From positions 310,001-374,000 of the forward strand of contig NZ_CP076133.1 in assembly GCF_018736045.1 (NCBI RefSeq): a stretch of 64,000 nt of DNA. Direction: 5' to 3'. A model generated the notes under the pieces. The model searched no databases and was not told where the DNA came from. It worked only from the letters and a program-made list of their open reading frames with translations. Origin of the DNA: Flammeovirga yaeyamensis (GTDB lineage Bacteria > Bacteroidota > Bacteroidia > Cytophagales > Flammeovirgaceae). Both the position numbers and the translations under genes were made by a program. Positions 8,445 through 15,656 of this stretch are shown here, piece after piece (position 1 is the first letter of the stretch; every line of letters starts with the position of its first letter).

Positions 8445-8900
8445 TTATTTTTTTATTTTCAATTTAACAGTGTCTATTAAAATTCTATTGCCTTTAATAG
8501 GATATAATGTTCTTATATCAATCCAACTTCCTTCTTGATTAATTAAAATAGTTTTATCAGTCATTTCAAACCATATTTCAAATTCTACATTATTTGAGTC
8601 AGTAGGATTAACAGTAATAAGATATTGATTTGTTTTTTCGGTTTCCTTAATTAAAATACTATCGTCTTGAGTTATTAAATTAATATCATTGTCTCTTATT
8701 GAAGTAACTTTAAAGTCCGGTACTTTTGTATACAGAATTTTTCTTTCACCAATTTTCAAATCTGGAAATTCTTTGAATTCAGGGTACCAGCTTTTGATTA
8801 TTACTTTAGGTTTTCTATCCAGTCTTATTGTATCCTGTCCATAGCTAAGTGATGGCAAAAAGAGTAAGATTAATGATATTAAGGTTGAATTTATATTCAT
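8445..8900 (-). CDS. Secreted protein of unknown function
   Basis: 151 residues with a clear signal peptide (MNINSTLISLILLFLPSLSYGQD). The mature part is beta-rich, with strands such as KVIIKSWYPEF, FKVTSIRDNDINLI and NQYLITVNPTDS, and could be a small Ig-like or lipocalin-like domain; no family is recognised. The group II intron fragment ends 16 bases upstream of its ATG, so the native promoter may have been replaced by whatever reads through the intron. Confidence 0.6.
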   Translation of the reverse strand: MNINSTLISLILLFLPSLSYGQDTIRLDRKPKVIIKSWYPEFKEFPDLKIGERKILYTKVPDFKVTSIRDNDINLITQDDSILIKETEKTNQYLITVNPTDSNNVEFEIWFEMTDKTILINQEGSWIDIRTLYPIKGNRILIDTVKLKIKK

Positions 8901-8915
8901 TTTTTCACTTTCTCA

Positions 8916-9132
8916 ATAGAGTAGAGCCTGATAACTCTCTCAGTTTAAATAATTATAAATGTAATCATTTTGAGAAAACTATAAGAACCCCTCATCAAAC
9001 CGTACGTGAAGTTTTCCCTCATACTGTTTACCGATGGATTTCTTTGTTTGGTATTCATAAGAATCTACCCAATAAGGGTAATGCTTAAGTAACTGATTTA
9101 TACGCCTTATTTTCTTTTCTTAATTATACAAA
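8916..9132 (-). mobile_element. Group II intron remnant, copy 2 (3' fragment)
   Basis: This copy matches the last 215 bases or so of copies 1 and 3, including domain V (here with CAGTATGAGG in the 5' arm) and domain VI, ending CTCTACTCTAT. It stops abruptly at about 9132, where similarity to the other copies ends. Domain V carries a substitution that breaks a conserved pair, so it is presumably dead. In this copy only, the stretch before domain V is one open frame (KKIRRINQLLKHYPYWVDSY), perhaps a relic of the maturase C terminus. Confidence 0.75.
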
Positions 9133-9134
9133 TT

Positions 9135-9144
9135 GTTGCCGCCA
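9135..9144. repeat. Left end of a 10-base inverted pair flanking hipBST
   Basis: GTTGCCGCCA here is matched by TGGCAGCAAC at 10822-10831, its inverted complement with one mismatch. Together they bracket the whole hipBST unit (about 1.7 kb). Such box pairs would be expected at the ends of an integron-type cassette, but 10 bases with a mismatch is weak evidence. Confidence 0.3.
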
Positions 9145-9152
9145 GTACTTCG

Positions 9153-10136
9153 TTATTTCATTAATTTTTTTAATCGAGTTTGATAGGATTGAAAATAGTT
9201 CGTCTGTGTTTTCTTATCTAAAAATGAAGAAAAGATCAGTTGTTCTACCAAATCAGACTGATTAAACATTGTATTTATTATGTCATCGTAAATCAATTCA
9301 CTAATTCCTGCTTTTTCTGATAATATTTTAATTTGTGAAATAACTTTTCCTTGGGTTAGGCTTTTAGGTAAAAGTCCATCTTCTAAAGCAAAATCTTTAT
9401 CTTCAATATGTATCCTGCTATTTACCAAGTCGTAAGCTGGACTTAATTTAAAATCACCCATTGGGGTTTCTATTAAAGAAAAGTTCTTAAAATGAGCATC
9501 CCCGTTCGAGAACAAGTAATTGAAGATGATTATTTTCAAGAGTTTCGGAGCCTCTAAAGGGTATGCAGGAACATATTTTTTTAGAATTTGAAATAATTCG
9601 TAGTAATTTCCAGTATACTTATAATGTTCTCCATGTGTTTGCGGTGTTCTTCCCGAAAGTGAAGCAAAGTCTTCTTGTGCTAGTTTAGAACCATCCTCTT
9701 TTAAGTCAAACCTCTTTGTTATATAGGCTGGAGAAACATTTTTGAAAAATATTAATGCGTTTTCAGCAGTTTCTATTCCATAAACTTGTTTTGCAATCTG
9801 CATTGTCAAATGCTCGTTAGCTGGCATACTTTCTTGTCTTTTTCCAGCACTTGGAATAGGTTTTAGGATGTATTCTCCTTGTTCTCCTTCGCTAATCAGG
9901 CGCAGTTTGTTTTTGTCGAGCAATACAGAAAACTTTTCCTGTACACCAGAAATAGACATTCGTTTTCGATTATTATCAAATAATTCATCCGTTTCGGAGT
10001 TCGTTGTTGGTGAATCATAAGGTAATATATGATTCACCTTTTTTCCTTTAAACACTTTAGACAGGCAAGCTCTACTATATGTAGTATGTCCTTTAGATAA
10101 TGTTCCGGGGCAATATTTAATTTCATCCAAATTCAT
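9153..10136 (-). CDS. hipT: HipT-like serine/threonine kinase toxin
   Basis: 327 residues, the kinase part of a HipA-type toxin encoded separately from its N-subdomain. Visible features are the SIS motif at residues 61-63 just before GVQEKFSVLL (in studied HipT the autophosphorylation loop), the ATP-binding Lys in YILKP (K92), the catalytic loop NGDAHFKN (D213, N218) and the metal-binding Asp in SPAYDLVNS (D236). HipA-type toxins phosphorylate aminoacyl-tRNA synthetases; E. coli HipT targets TrpS. It follows hipS by 4 bases in the order hipB-hipS-hipT. Substrate is inferred from family only. Confidence 0.85.
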   Translation of the reverse strand: MNLDEIKYCPGTLSKGHTTYSRACLSKVFKGKKVNHILPYDSPTTNSETDELFDNNRKRMSISGVQEKFSVLLDKNKLRLISEGEQGEYILKPIPSAGKRQESMPANEHLTMQIAKQVYGIETAENALIFFKNVSPAYITKRFDLKEDGSKLAQEDFASLSGRTPQTHGEHYKYTGNYYELFQILKKYVPAYPLEAPKLLKIIIFNYLFSNGDAHFKNFSLIETPMGDFKLSPAYDLVNSRIHIEDKDFALEDGLLPKSLTQGKVISQIKILSEKAGISELIYDDIINTMFNQSDLVEQLIFSSFLDKKTQTNYFQSYQTRLKKLMK

Positions 10137-10140
10137 AGTA

Positions 10141-10464
10141 CTATTCTACTTTTAAAACTTTTATTGCACCTATATTATCGTTCTTTGCCGTTGTTATTAG
10201 CAAACCAAAATAATCATTTCTGTCCAACCTGTTTAGCTTACAAACTATCTGTTTGTTTGAACCCTCTGGCAACATATTATAAAAAAATGGAAACAAAAAC
10301 TCTGAATGATATTCTTGTTGTGACTTTGGGAATGTTAAACTAACAACTGGCTTGCTTTCATCGCTTATCCATGAATTATCATATTTAAAAGTAAAAGAAC
10401 CATTGTCATGTTGAATCAACATACCTGCCTCTTGATTTTTATACAATATTCTTGCTTTCCTCAT
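10141..10464 (-). CDS. hipS: HipS-like protein (HipA N-terminal subdomain as a separate protein)
   Basis: 107 residues, matching only the N-subdomain 1 of HipA (Couple_hipA): MRKARILYKNQEAGMLIQHDN, VVSLTFPKSQQEYHSEFLFPFFYNMLPEGSNK. It has no kinase residues. In the three-part HipBST system this small protein, and not HipB, neutralises the kinase. Its start overlaps the end of hipB by 26 bases and it ends 4 bases before hipT, implying tight coupling. Confidence 0.85.
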   Translation of the reverse strand: MRKARILYKNQEAGMLIQHDNGSFTFKYDNSWISDESKPVVSLTFPKSQQEYHSEFLFPFFYNMLPEGSNKQIVCKLNRLDRNDYFGLLITTAKNDNIGAIKVLKVE

Positions 10465-10675
10465 CCGTAATAGTTGTTTTAACCTTTAAGCATATTTCCA
10501 ATCCTAATACATCAGCAATTTTCTGAATAGTTTGTAACGTTGGATTACCTTTACCACTTTCAAATTGTTTTAGCGTCCTTAACCCTACTCCTGAAAGTTT
10601 AGCCAAGTTCTCTTGATTGACTTTTAGGTTTTCTCTACGTTCTTTTATTGTTTTAATTAACTTTTCTGAGTGCAT
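10439..10675 (-). CDS. hipB: HipB-like HTH transcriptional regulator
   Basis: 78 residues with an XRE/Cro helix-turn-helix (QENLAKLSGVGLRTLKQFESGKGNPTLQTIQKIADVLGL), typical of HipB. It binds operators upstream of its own operon and represses it, alone or with its partners. The upstream sequence holds repeated GCACTTT motifs that are candidate operators. First gene of hipB-hipS-hipT. Confidence 0.85.
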   Translation of the reverse strand: MHSEKLIKTIKERRENLKVNQENLAKLSGVGLRTLKQFESGKGNPTLQTIQKIADVLGLEICLKVKTTITDEESKNIV

Positions 10676-10728
10676 TATAAAGCTCTTTTACCTGTAAAAT
10701 TACTAATTAATCTAATTCGCATCAAACA

Positions 10729-10815
10729 AAAGTGCTTTTAAGTGCACTTTTTAGATGAATTACTTGATAGCTATTTTAAACAATAGATAAAGGGGCAATA
10801 TATAGCACTTTTTAC
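10729..10815 (-). promoter_or_regulatory. Candidate HipB operators
   Basis: An inverted repeat AAAGTGC-8 bases-GCACTTT lies at 10729-10750, and a further GCACTTTTTA copy at 10805-10815, 54 to 140 bases upstream of the hipB start. Repeated half-sites in front of a HipB-type gene fit autoregulation. The sequence is visible; protein binding is inferred. Confidence 0.45.
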
Positions 10816-10875
10816 TTGTATTGGCAGCAACGCAGTTTAGCGTAAGTCTGATAAGTTTCTTTCCACCCATCACAT

Positions 10876-11151
10876 TCAATGGTTATTTAATTTTTTATTT
10901 AGTTCTATTTTCATCACTTTCCAAAGCGAATAAAAAAGTAACAATATTGCACCCAACTCAACTAAAATTACTAAATAACTTTGTCTAATTGGATCAGAAT
11001 TTCCTTCGTACGTCACAACTATCAACATGCTAATAGCAATCAAAAATGGAAATAGTATTATTTCGGAAAGCCTATTCACTAATTTTTTCAATCCAAAATA
11101 CTCCAAAATCCCTACTGCTATAAATACTGGTACAATTACATATAAAATCAA
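10876..11151 (-). CDS. Small membrane protein of unknown function
   Basis: 91 residues, mostly hydrophobic: MILYVIVPVFIAVGILEYFG, then LSEIILFPFLIAISMLIVV and YLVILVELGAILLLFYSLW, about three membrane helices, ending in a charged tail KIELNKKLNNH. No family recognised. A 38-residue membrane ORF ends 12 bases upstream, so the two may be one unit. Confidence 0.55.
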   Translation of the reverse strand: MILYVIVPVFIAVGILEYFGLKKLVNRLSEIILFPFLIAISMLIVVTYEGNSDPIRQSYLVILVELGAILLLFYSLWKVMKIELNKKLNNH

Positions 11152-11163
11152 TAAGTAATGAAA

Positions 11164-11280
11164 TCAATATTTTAGACCACTGAATATTCCTTGAACTTCA
11201 GCTATCAAAAGAATCGACAGAATCAAAATTTGGATTACAATAGATATAGATAAAATTATTTTAGTGATTTTATTCGTCAT
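11164..11280 (-). CDS. Very short single-TM protein
   Basis: A 38-codon ORF from ATG at 11280 to TGA at 11164: MTNKITKIILSISIVIQILI then LSILLIAEVQGIFSGLKY. It is a single hydrophobic helix with a positive N terminus. It sits 12 bases upstream of the three-TM gene in the same direction and directly after hairpin D, filling the space of a cassette 5' end. No family recognised; a chance ORF cannot be ruled out. Confidence 0.4.
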   Translation of the reverse strand: MTNKITKIILSISIVIQILILSILLIAEVQGIFSGLKY

Positions 11281-11303
11281 TAACCTAATTGATATATTAC
11301 TGG

Positions 11304-11432
11304 TAACGTTAAGTGTATGATTTCGTAAGGGATTGCGGACTTTAAACTTATCAAGTTACCACCCAAAATTGATGCGGGTATACCGCTCGAAAACCTCTAA
11401 AACCCTTATGAATTATACACATTGTTATAGCC
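11304..11432 (-). repeat. attC-like long imperfect hairpin D
   Basis: This is one of the two best sites. TAAC near 11304 and GTTATAGCC at 11424-11432 form the ends. AGTGTATGATTTCGTAAGGG pairs with CCCTTATGAATTATACAC with a few mismatches and a bulge, around a loop of about 75 bases. It lies 3' of the sialate acetylesterase gene. Length (about 130 bases), long variable loop and bulged arms are like known long attC sites. The GTTATAG box differs from the canonical GTTRRRY. Confidence 0.5.
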
Positions 11433-11472
11433 TTGTTGTTTTCATTTCTAAATGACTTTTACCTAATACATC

Positions 11473-12927
11473 TTATTTTTCAATTCGAGTAGCATCATCC
11501 CATTTGTCTGTTCTAAATGATGACGCAGGTAGAAGATTGGTGTCAAAAAGAGTTCCAACTACCCAGTTGTACCAGGCATATCTTACTGCTACAGGATTCG
11601 GTACTTTATCACTTTGTACAAAAACTTTTTTGCGCATAACAATTTCTGCATTGGCAGGGTAAAAAATCTTATCTTTTCCTGCAATCTCAAATCCTTCTAA
11701 CTTATTATACGAATATAGCCCTGTCTCGGCATTTTTAAATTTTAAAACTAATCCACCATCTTTTATCTCTTGAGAATCAAATATTGGAGCAGCAAAATCT
11801 ACCGTTTTGTATCCATAAGTTTGATTAAGTGCATTGAATAATAATCTGTCAGCGACTTCTTTCTTTTTAGGAGGATGAATGCAAAAATCATCTCCAATAT
11901 CCATGGTAATAGCAATACCCGAATTTGGAATCAAATCCAAACATTGTATTTGAGTTTCGCGAATAAAGGCTGAGTTATCAACAGATTGAAAAGCATCGTT
12001 ATTGCCATACATATAAGGAGCAATTTGTACGTAATAAAATGGGAAATTACCAATTCCCCATCGTTGACGCCAATCTTTCACCATTGCTGGGAAAAGTTTT
12101 TTATAATTCTCTGGTTCCATTCTGTTAGACTCTCCCTGATACCATAATGCTCCTTTTATGGTATATTGAGTTAGTGGATTAATCATCGCATTAAACAAGG
12201 CTGTTGGAATATGATTTGTCTTTTTTGTAATATCTAATTCATCAAGACTGACTTTTTGATAACCGTTCATCACATCTTTGCTTATCCATGCCTGAACCGA
12301 ACTGCCGCCCCAAGAAGTATGTATTAACCCTACAGGAACATCTAAAATCTCTTGTAACTGCTGCCCAAAGAAATAGGCTATAGCACTATAGCCTAAAACA
12401 CTCTCTGGAGAGGCTTGTTGCCAAGCTGTATACTTCTCAACATCTTTTAACGGAGTCTTTGAGCCGACTCTACCAACTGAAAATAGTCTTAAATTCGGAT
12501 TATTTGACTTTGTAATAGCCATAACAGAACCAAAGGTAGGTTGTCCATTATAACCTTTCATCGGTTGTTGCATATTCGATTGCCCTGAACACAACCATAC
12601 TTCACCAAACAAAATATTCTCTAATAAAATATCTGATTCCTTACTGGTGATTTTTATCGTTTGTGGTGCTTTGCTGTTGGTAGTTTGTACTTCAACTGTC
12701 CAATTCCCCTCCTTGTCCGCTTCTATATTCAATTGTTCATTCAACCAGGATGCATTGATGGTGATTTTCTCTTTTGCATCAGCCCAGCCCCAAAGCATAA
12801 TTGTAGTATTGCGCTGCAAAACCATATTTGACGATACAATAGCAGGAAGTTTAACCTCTGCCATAATTGATTGCACAAATAGCAGATTAAATGTTGTTGT
12901 TAGAATAATTAAAGATACTCTTCTCAT
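11473..12927 (-). CDS. Sialate O-acetylesterase (SASA/SGNH family)
   Basis: 484 residues with a signal peptide (MRRVSLIILTTTFNLLFVQSIMAE). The SGNH esterase block I is seen as EVWLCSGQSNMQQPM with the nucleophile Ser, the second block as GALWYQGESN, and the His block as DFCIHPPKK. A beta-rich N-terminal domain precedes it and a C-terminal domain follows. It removes O-acetyl groups from sialic acids or, in plant/algal degraders, from other acetylated sugars. Neighbours give no sugar context, since it lies in the cassette-like region. Intron copy 3 ends 56 bases upstream. Confidence 0.85.
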   Translation of the reverse strand: MRRVSLIILTTTFNLLFVQSIMAEVKLPAIVSSNMVLQRNTTIMLWGWADAKEKITINASWLNEQLNIEADKEGNWTVEVQTTNSKAPQTIKITSKESDILLENILFGEVWLCSGQSNMQQPMKGYNGQPTFGSVMAITKSNNPNLRLFSVGRVGSKTPLKDVEKYTAWQQASPESVLGYSAIAYFFGQQLQEILDVPVGLIHTSWGGSSVQAWISKDVMNGYQKVSLDELDITKKTNHIPTALFNAMINPLTQYTIKGALWYQGESNRMEPENYKKLFPAMVKDWRQRWGIGNFPFYYVQIAPYMYGNNDAFQSVDNSAFIRETQIQCLDLIPNSGIAITMDIGDDFCIHPPKKKEVADRLLFNALNQTYGYKTVDFAAPIFDSQEIKDGGLVLKFKNAETGLYSYNKLEGFEIAGKDKIFYPANAEIVMRKKVFVQSDKVPNPVAVRYAWYNWVVGTLFDTNLLPASSFRTDKWDDATRIEK

Positions 12928-12982
12928 TTTTTTAAATTATTTTCTTATTAAATATTGCTCATCCTTTTTTCACAATAGGCTA

Positions 12983-13749
12983 GTAGAGTAGAGCCTGATA
13001 GCTCTCTCAGTTTAAATAATTATAAATGTAATCATTTTGAGAAAACTATCAGAACCCCCTTCATCAAACCGTACGTGAAGTTTTCCCTCATACGGCTTAC
13101 CGATGGATTTCTTTGTTTGATATTCATAAGAATCTACCCAATAAGGGTGATGTTTAAGTAGCTAATTTAAACGCCTTATTTTCTTTTCTTACTTATACAA
13201 ACATATAGTAGCATTTAGAACCATCAATACATTTTATTCGGCCGATAGGACTAAGCCAGTACCGAGTATTACAGTGCTATATCTACATATCCAAAGTAGA
13301 GCTCCTTCCCTAACTCAAGGTTATGTTGTCCTTAAGGTCGAGCAGTACTATGAGCTCCTCCGACTTCTGTTATTACCAGGCTGAATTTCGCTATACTTAT
13401 ATCAGCTTGTTTAAGGTGGCCAACCTTTGAAATAACAGATCTCCCACGTTCCATAACTTTCCATCTATAACCACGCCTTCCCTATGACTCCGGTAGATCA
13501 TTGCACTTCATGTTACTGTTTATTCATACAATGTAACAGGGTTCGAGACCGTCAAAACTCTCCCCATCTACGCCTGCCTTTTCGAAGCTACTATGGGTTC
13601 ACACTTGCGTATTACGGCTTGGTTATTTGAGATCACTGAGCTTCAGCTATCCACCTCACGGCGATCACTGTCAGTAACTCTTCTAAGTGAACAGTAAATT
13701 ACTTAGGTAGGATTTACACCTACTGGAAAGCCACAGCATCGTGGCACAC
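12983..13749 (-). mobile_element. ORF-less group II intron, copy 3 (most complete)
   Basis: About 767 bases. On the minus strand it starts GTGTGCC at 13749, has a domain I-like body (GTAGGTGTAAATCCTACC stem, AAGTCGGAGGAGCTCATAGT segment), domain V at about 13064-13099 and domain VI, ending CTCTACTCTAC at 12983. No maturase gene is present where domain IV should carry it. Copies 1 and 2 are shortened versions. It could still splice if a related maturase is supplied elsewhere. Joining its flanks gives GTTA+TAGCC, identical to the intact box at 11424-11432. Confidence 0.8.
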
Positions 13750-13817
13750 TAACGTGAATACTAAACTACGTGAGCGGTTGCGTCAACCGTGATTGGAGTT
13801 TAGTTGATGTTATATGC
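13750..13817 (-). repeat. attC-like hairpin F, interrupted by intron copy 3
   Basis: The outer TAAC (13750-13753) pairs with GTTA (13809-13812), inner ACTAAACT with AGTTTAGT, and the tip CGGTTG with CAACCG around CGT, with unpaired spacers of different length on the two arms. This two-box, bulged design is the hallmark of an attC site. It lies just 3' of the gene stopping at 13822. The intron 5' end abuts the GTTA end exactly. Confidence 0.55.
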
Positions 13818-13821
13818 TTTT

Positions 13822-14301
13822 TCATATCGCACCATTCAAAAAGTCTGTGAATTTGTCATCATATTTTATGTCGCTGGTTATTTTCTTTAGCAAAGATGAA
13901 TGCTTTTCAAACGCCTTCTTACTTTTTTCAGATTTGATATTTACACTTTTTCGTTTTAACATTTCTTCCAAAGCTTCAAATAAAAGAGGGATAAGTTGAG
14001 ACCATTCTTGAAAAGGAATTTTCATTGTTTTGAATGTATTAAAACGATACATAAATTCCTGAAAGGTTTTGGCCTGTGTGCTTACTTCGAAACGCTTTGG
14101 CTCACCGAAATGTCTGCCGCTGAGTTCTACAAATATGAAAAAAGCTAAAGTGTTCAGCCTTGTGAAACTTAATTCAGACGGGCCAAAAGAGATACATAAC
14201 TGAATCCAATCGAAGAGATCTTTGTCCAAGTTTTTTCCATAGGACGAAGAAAAAGTTCCGTTATCCTGCTGGTCCAGTATATTTAAATCCAAATTGGGCA
14301 T
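13822..14301 (-). CDS. Unknown soluble protein
   Basis: 159 residues, no signal peptide. It has helical segments (FDWIQLCISFGPSELSFTRL, NTLAFFIFVELSGRHFG, FQEWSQLIPLLFEALEEML) and a Lys-rich C-terminal part. I do not recognise a family. It is a typical cassette-type orphan, bounded by hairpin F at its 3' end and hairpin G upstream of its start. Confidence 0.55.
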   Translation of the reverse strand: MPNLDLNILDQQDNGTFSSSYGKNLDKDLFDWIQLCISFGPSELSFTRLNTLAFFIFVELSGRHFGEPKRFEVSTQAKTFQEFMYRFNTFKTMKIPFQEWSQLIPLLFEALEEMLKRKSVNIKSEKSKKAFEKHSSLLKKITSDIKYDDKFTDFLNGAI

Positions 14302-14317
14302 TTTCTAGTTAATTATT

Positions 14318-14352
14318 GCATATAACATTGAATAAACGCCATGGCGTTTATC
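14318..14352. repeat. GCATATAAC box and 20-base palindrome, right end of the cassette-like region
   Basis: GCATATAAC at 14318-14326 is the exact inverted complement of GTTATATGC at 13809-13817, so the orphan gene between them is bracketed by a 9-base inverted pair. Next to it ATAAACGCC-AT-GGCGTTTAT (14332-14351) is a strong palindrome. A weaker stem, GGATAT/ATATCC, follows near 14370-14395. It may be the last attC-like site of the array. Confidence 0.45.
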
Positions 14353-14605
14353 CACCCAAATTTTCCGGATATACACCATATGGCACATATCCATTAGTAA
14401 AGTTTGCATTTACAATCTACCAATCAACTTTAAATTTTCAAAGTTGAATGATGATAATTCTAATATAGAATACAAATAACTAATTATTGAAGATCAATTA
14501 ATTAACTATTCTTCATATTTATATTATTCATAAAATAAGGAATTCGATTTTGCTAGTCGTGTTTTACACGAGTATTACACGACTATTTTTCTCAACTCTT
14601 TAAAC
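14353..14605. other. Noncoding boundary region
   Basis: AT-rich, without a convincing gene, between the cassette-like region and the sugar kinase. A small inverted pair (GTCGTGTTTTACACG, then TTACACGAC) near 14555-14582 may be a weak terminator for the kinase gene. Confidence 0.35.
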
Positions 14606-15463
14606 TCATATCATCCTCACCATCGCCCCACTCCTCGTACAAACAAAAGCAGATAACTCCACCGCCTCTTCATGTATTTGCTTTAATGTTTTCGATTGAA
14701 GCCATCCAACCACCAATGCAGCAGTAAAAGCATCTCCTGCACCTACCGTATCCACAACATTTACTTTTGGAGTGGGTAAAAATGAGGTTTCATTTTCGGT
14801 ACATAGATAAGAACCTTCTGTTCCCATCGTAAGGGCCACGACATTTAGATGATAGTTTTTAATAAGTTGTGATAGGATTTCTTCGGTAGTTCCTCGAAGT
14901 GAAAATAGTGATTTCATTAACTCCAATTCATCTTCATTCAGCTTAAAAATAGATGCCGATGTTAAACACTCTTCAATTAAATCTTTAGAATAATAAGATT
15001 GTCTGATGTTGATATCAAATACTCTTAGGCATGTGGAAGGTACTATTGAAAGTAGTTTGGAAAGGACTTTTCTATTATTTGCACTTCTCTGACTTAAAGT
15101 ACCGAAACATAGGGCATCAGCTTGTCTGAATTGATCGATAGTTTGATTGGATAATTGAATATCATCCCATGCAACATTTTCATGAATGATGTAGGAAGGA
15201 ATACCTTGATCATCTAACTCCACAGACACAGTACCTGTTGGAAGATCTGAGATCGATAACTCTGCCTCCACCTTATTATTTGATAATACCTCCTTGATTT
15301 CATAACCAAGAGGATCATTCCCGATACTACTTATGCTAATGGCATCTGCTCCTAATTGAGTACAATGATAAATAAAGTTTGCGGGTGCCCCACCTAATTG
15401 TTTGCCTTGTGGAAGTAGATCCCAAAGGATCTCGCCGAAGCCGAATATTTTGTGTTTGCTCAT
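14606..15463 (-). CDS. PfkB-family sugar kinase (fructokinase-like)
   Basis: 285 residues. It shows the ribokinase-family N terminus with FGEILWDLLPQGKQLGGAPAN and the C-terminal signature VDTVGAGDAFTAALVVGWL, with the catalytic Asp in GAGD. The GEILWD..GGAPANF pattern is typical of bacterial fructokinases, which phosphorylate fructose at C6. The next gene upstream (a sulfatase) is 194 bases away with a terminator between, so it is probably transcribed alone. Confidence 0.8.
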   Translation of the reverse strand: MSKHKIFGFGEILWDLLPQGKQLGGAPANFIYHCTQLGADAISISSIGNDPLGYEIKEVLSNNKVEAELSISDLPTGTVSVELDDQGIPSYIIHENVAWDDIQLSNQTIDQFRQADALCFGTLSQRSANNRKVLSKLLSIVPSTCLRVFDINIRQSYYSKDLIEECLTSASIFKLNEDELELMKSLFSLRGTTEEILSQLIKNYHLNVVALTMGTEGSYLCTENETSFLPTPKVNVVDTVGAGDAFTAALVVGWLQSKTLKQIHEEAVELSAFVCTRSGAMVRMI

Positions 15464-15557
15464 TATGATGGAAAATATCTTTAGAGAAGTATTATAAAAT
15501 ACAATAACATAAAAACCTTATTTCTGTTGAATTACAGAGATAATTTTTATTTAAAGA

Positions 15558-15605
15558 AAACTGAGCTTAATCATTAGTAATTCACTAATAATCAAGCCCA
15601 GAAAA
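15558..15605 (-). terminator. Intrinsic terminator after the sulfatase
   Basis: On the minus strand GCTTGATTATTAGT and ACTAATGATTAAGC form a long stem with G-U pairs, followed by TTTTCTTT. It lies about 50 bases after the sulfatase stop. Confidence 0.6.
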
Positions 15606-15656
15606 ATTTATCTATATCATTAATATACGGAGTAAAAACGTATCTTAAAGAATTGA

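Noticed and set aside
771-13817. Hairpins of region 1 as plain intrinsic terminators
   Set aside because: They lack U-tracts, have bulged arms and share TAAC/GTTA ends, unlike the clear stem-plus-T-run terminators elsewhere in the window. Not excluded for each one.
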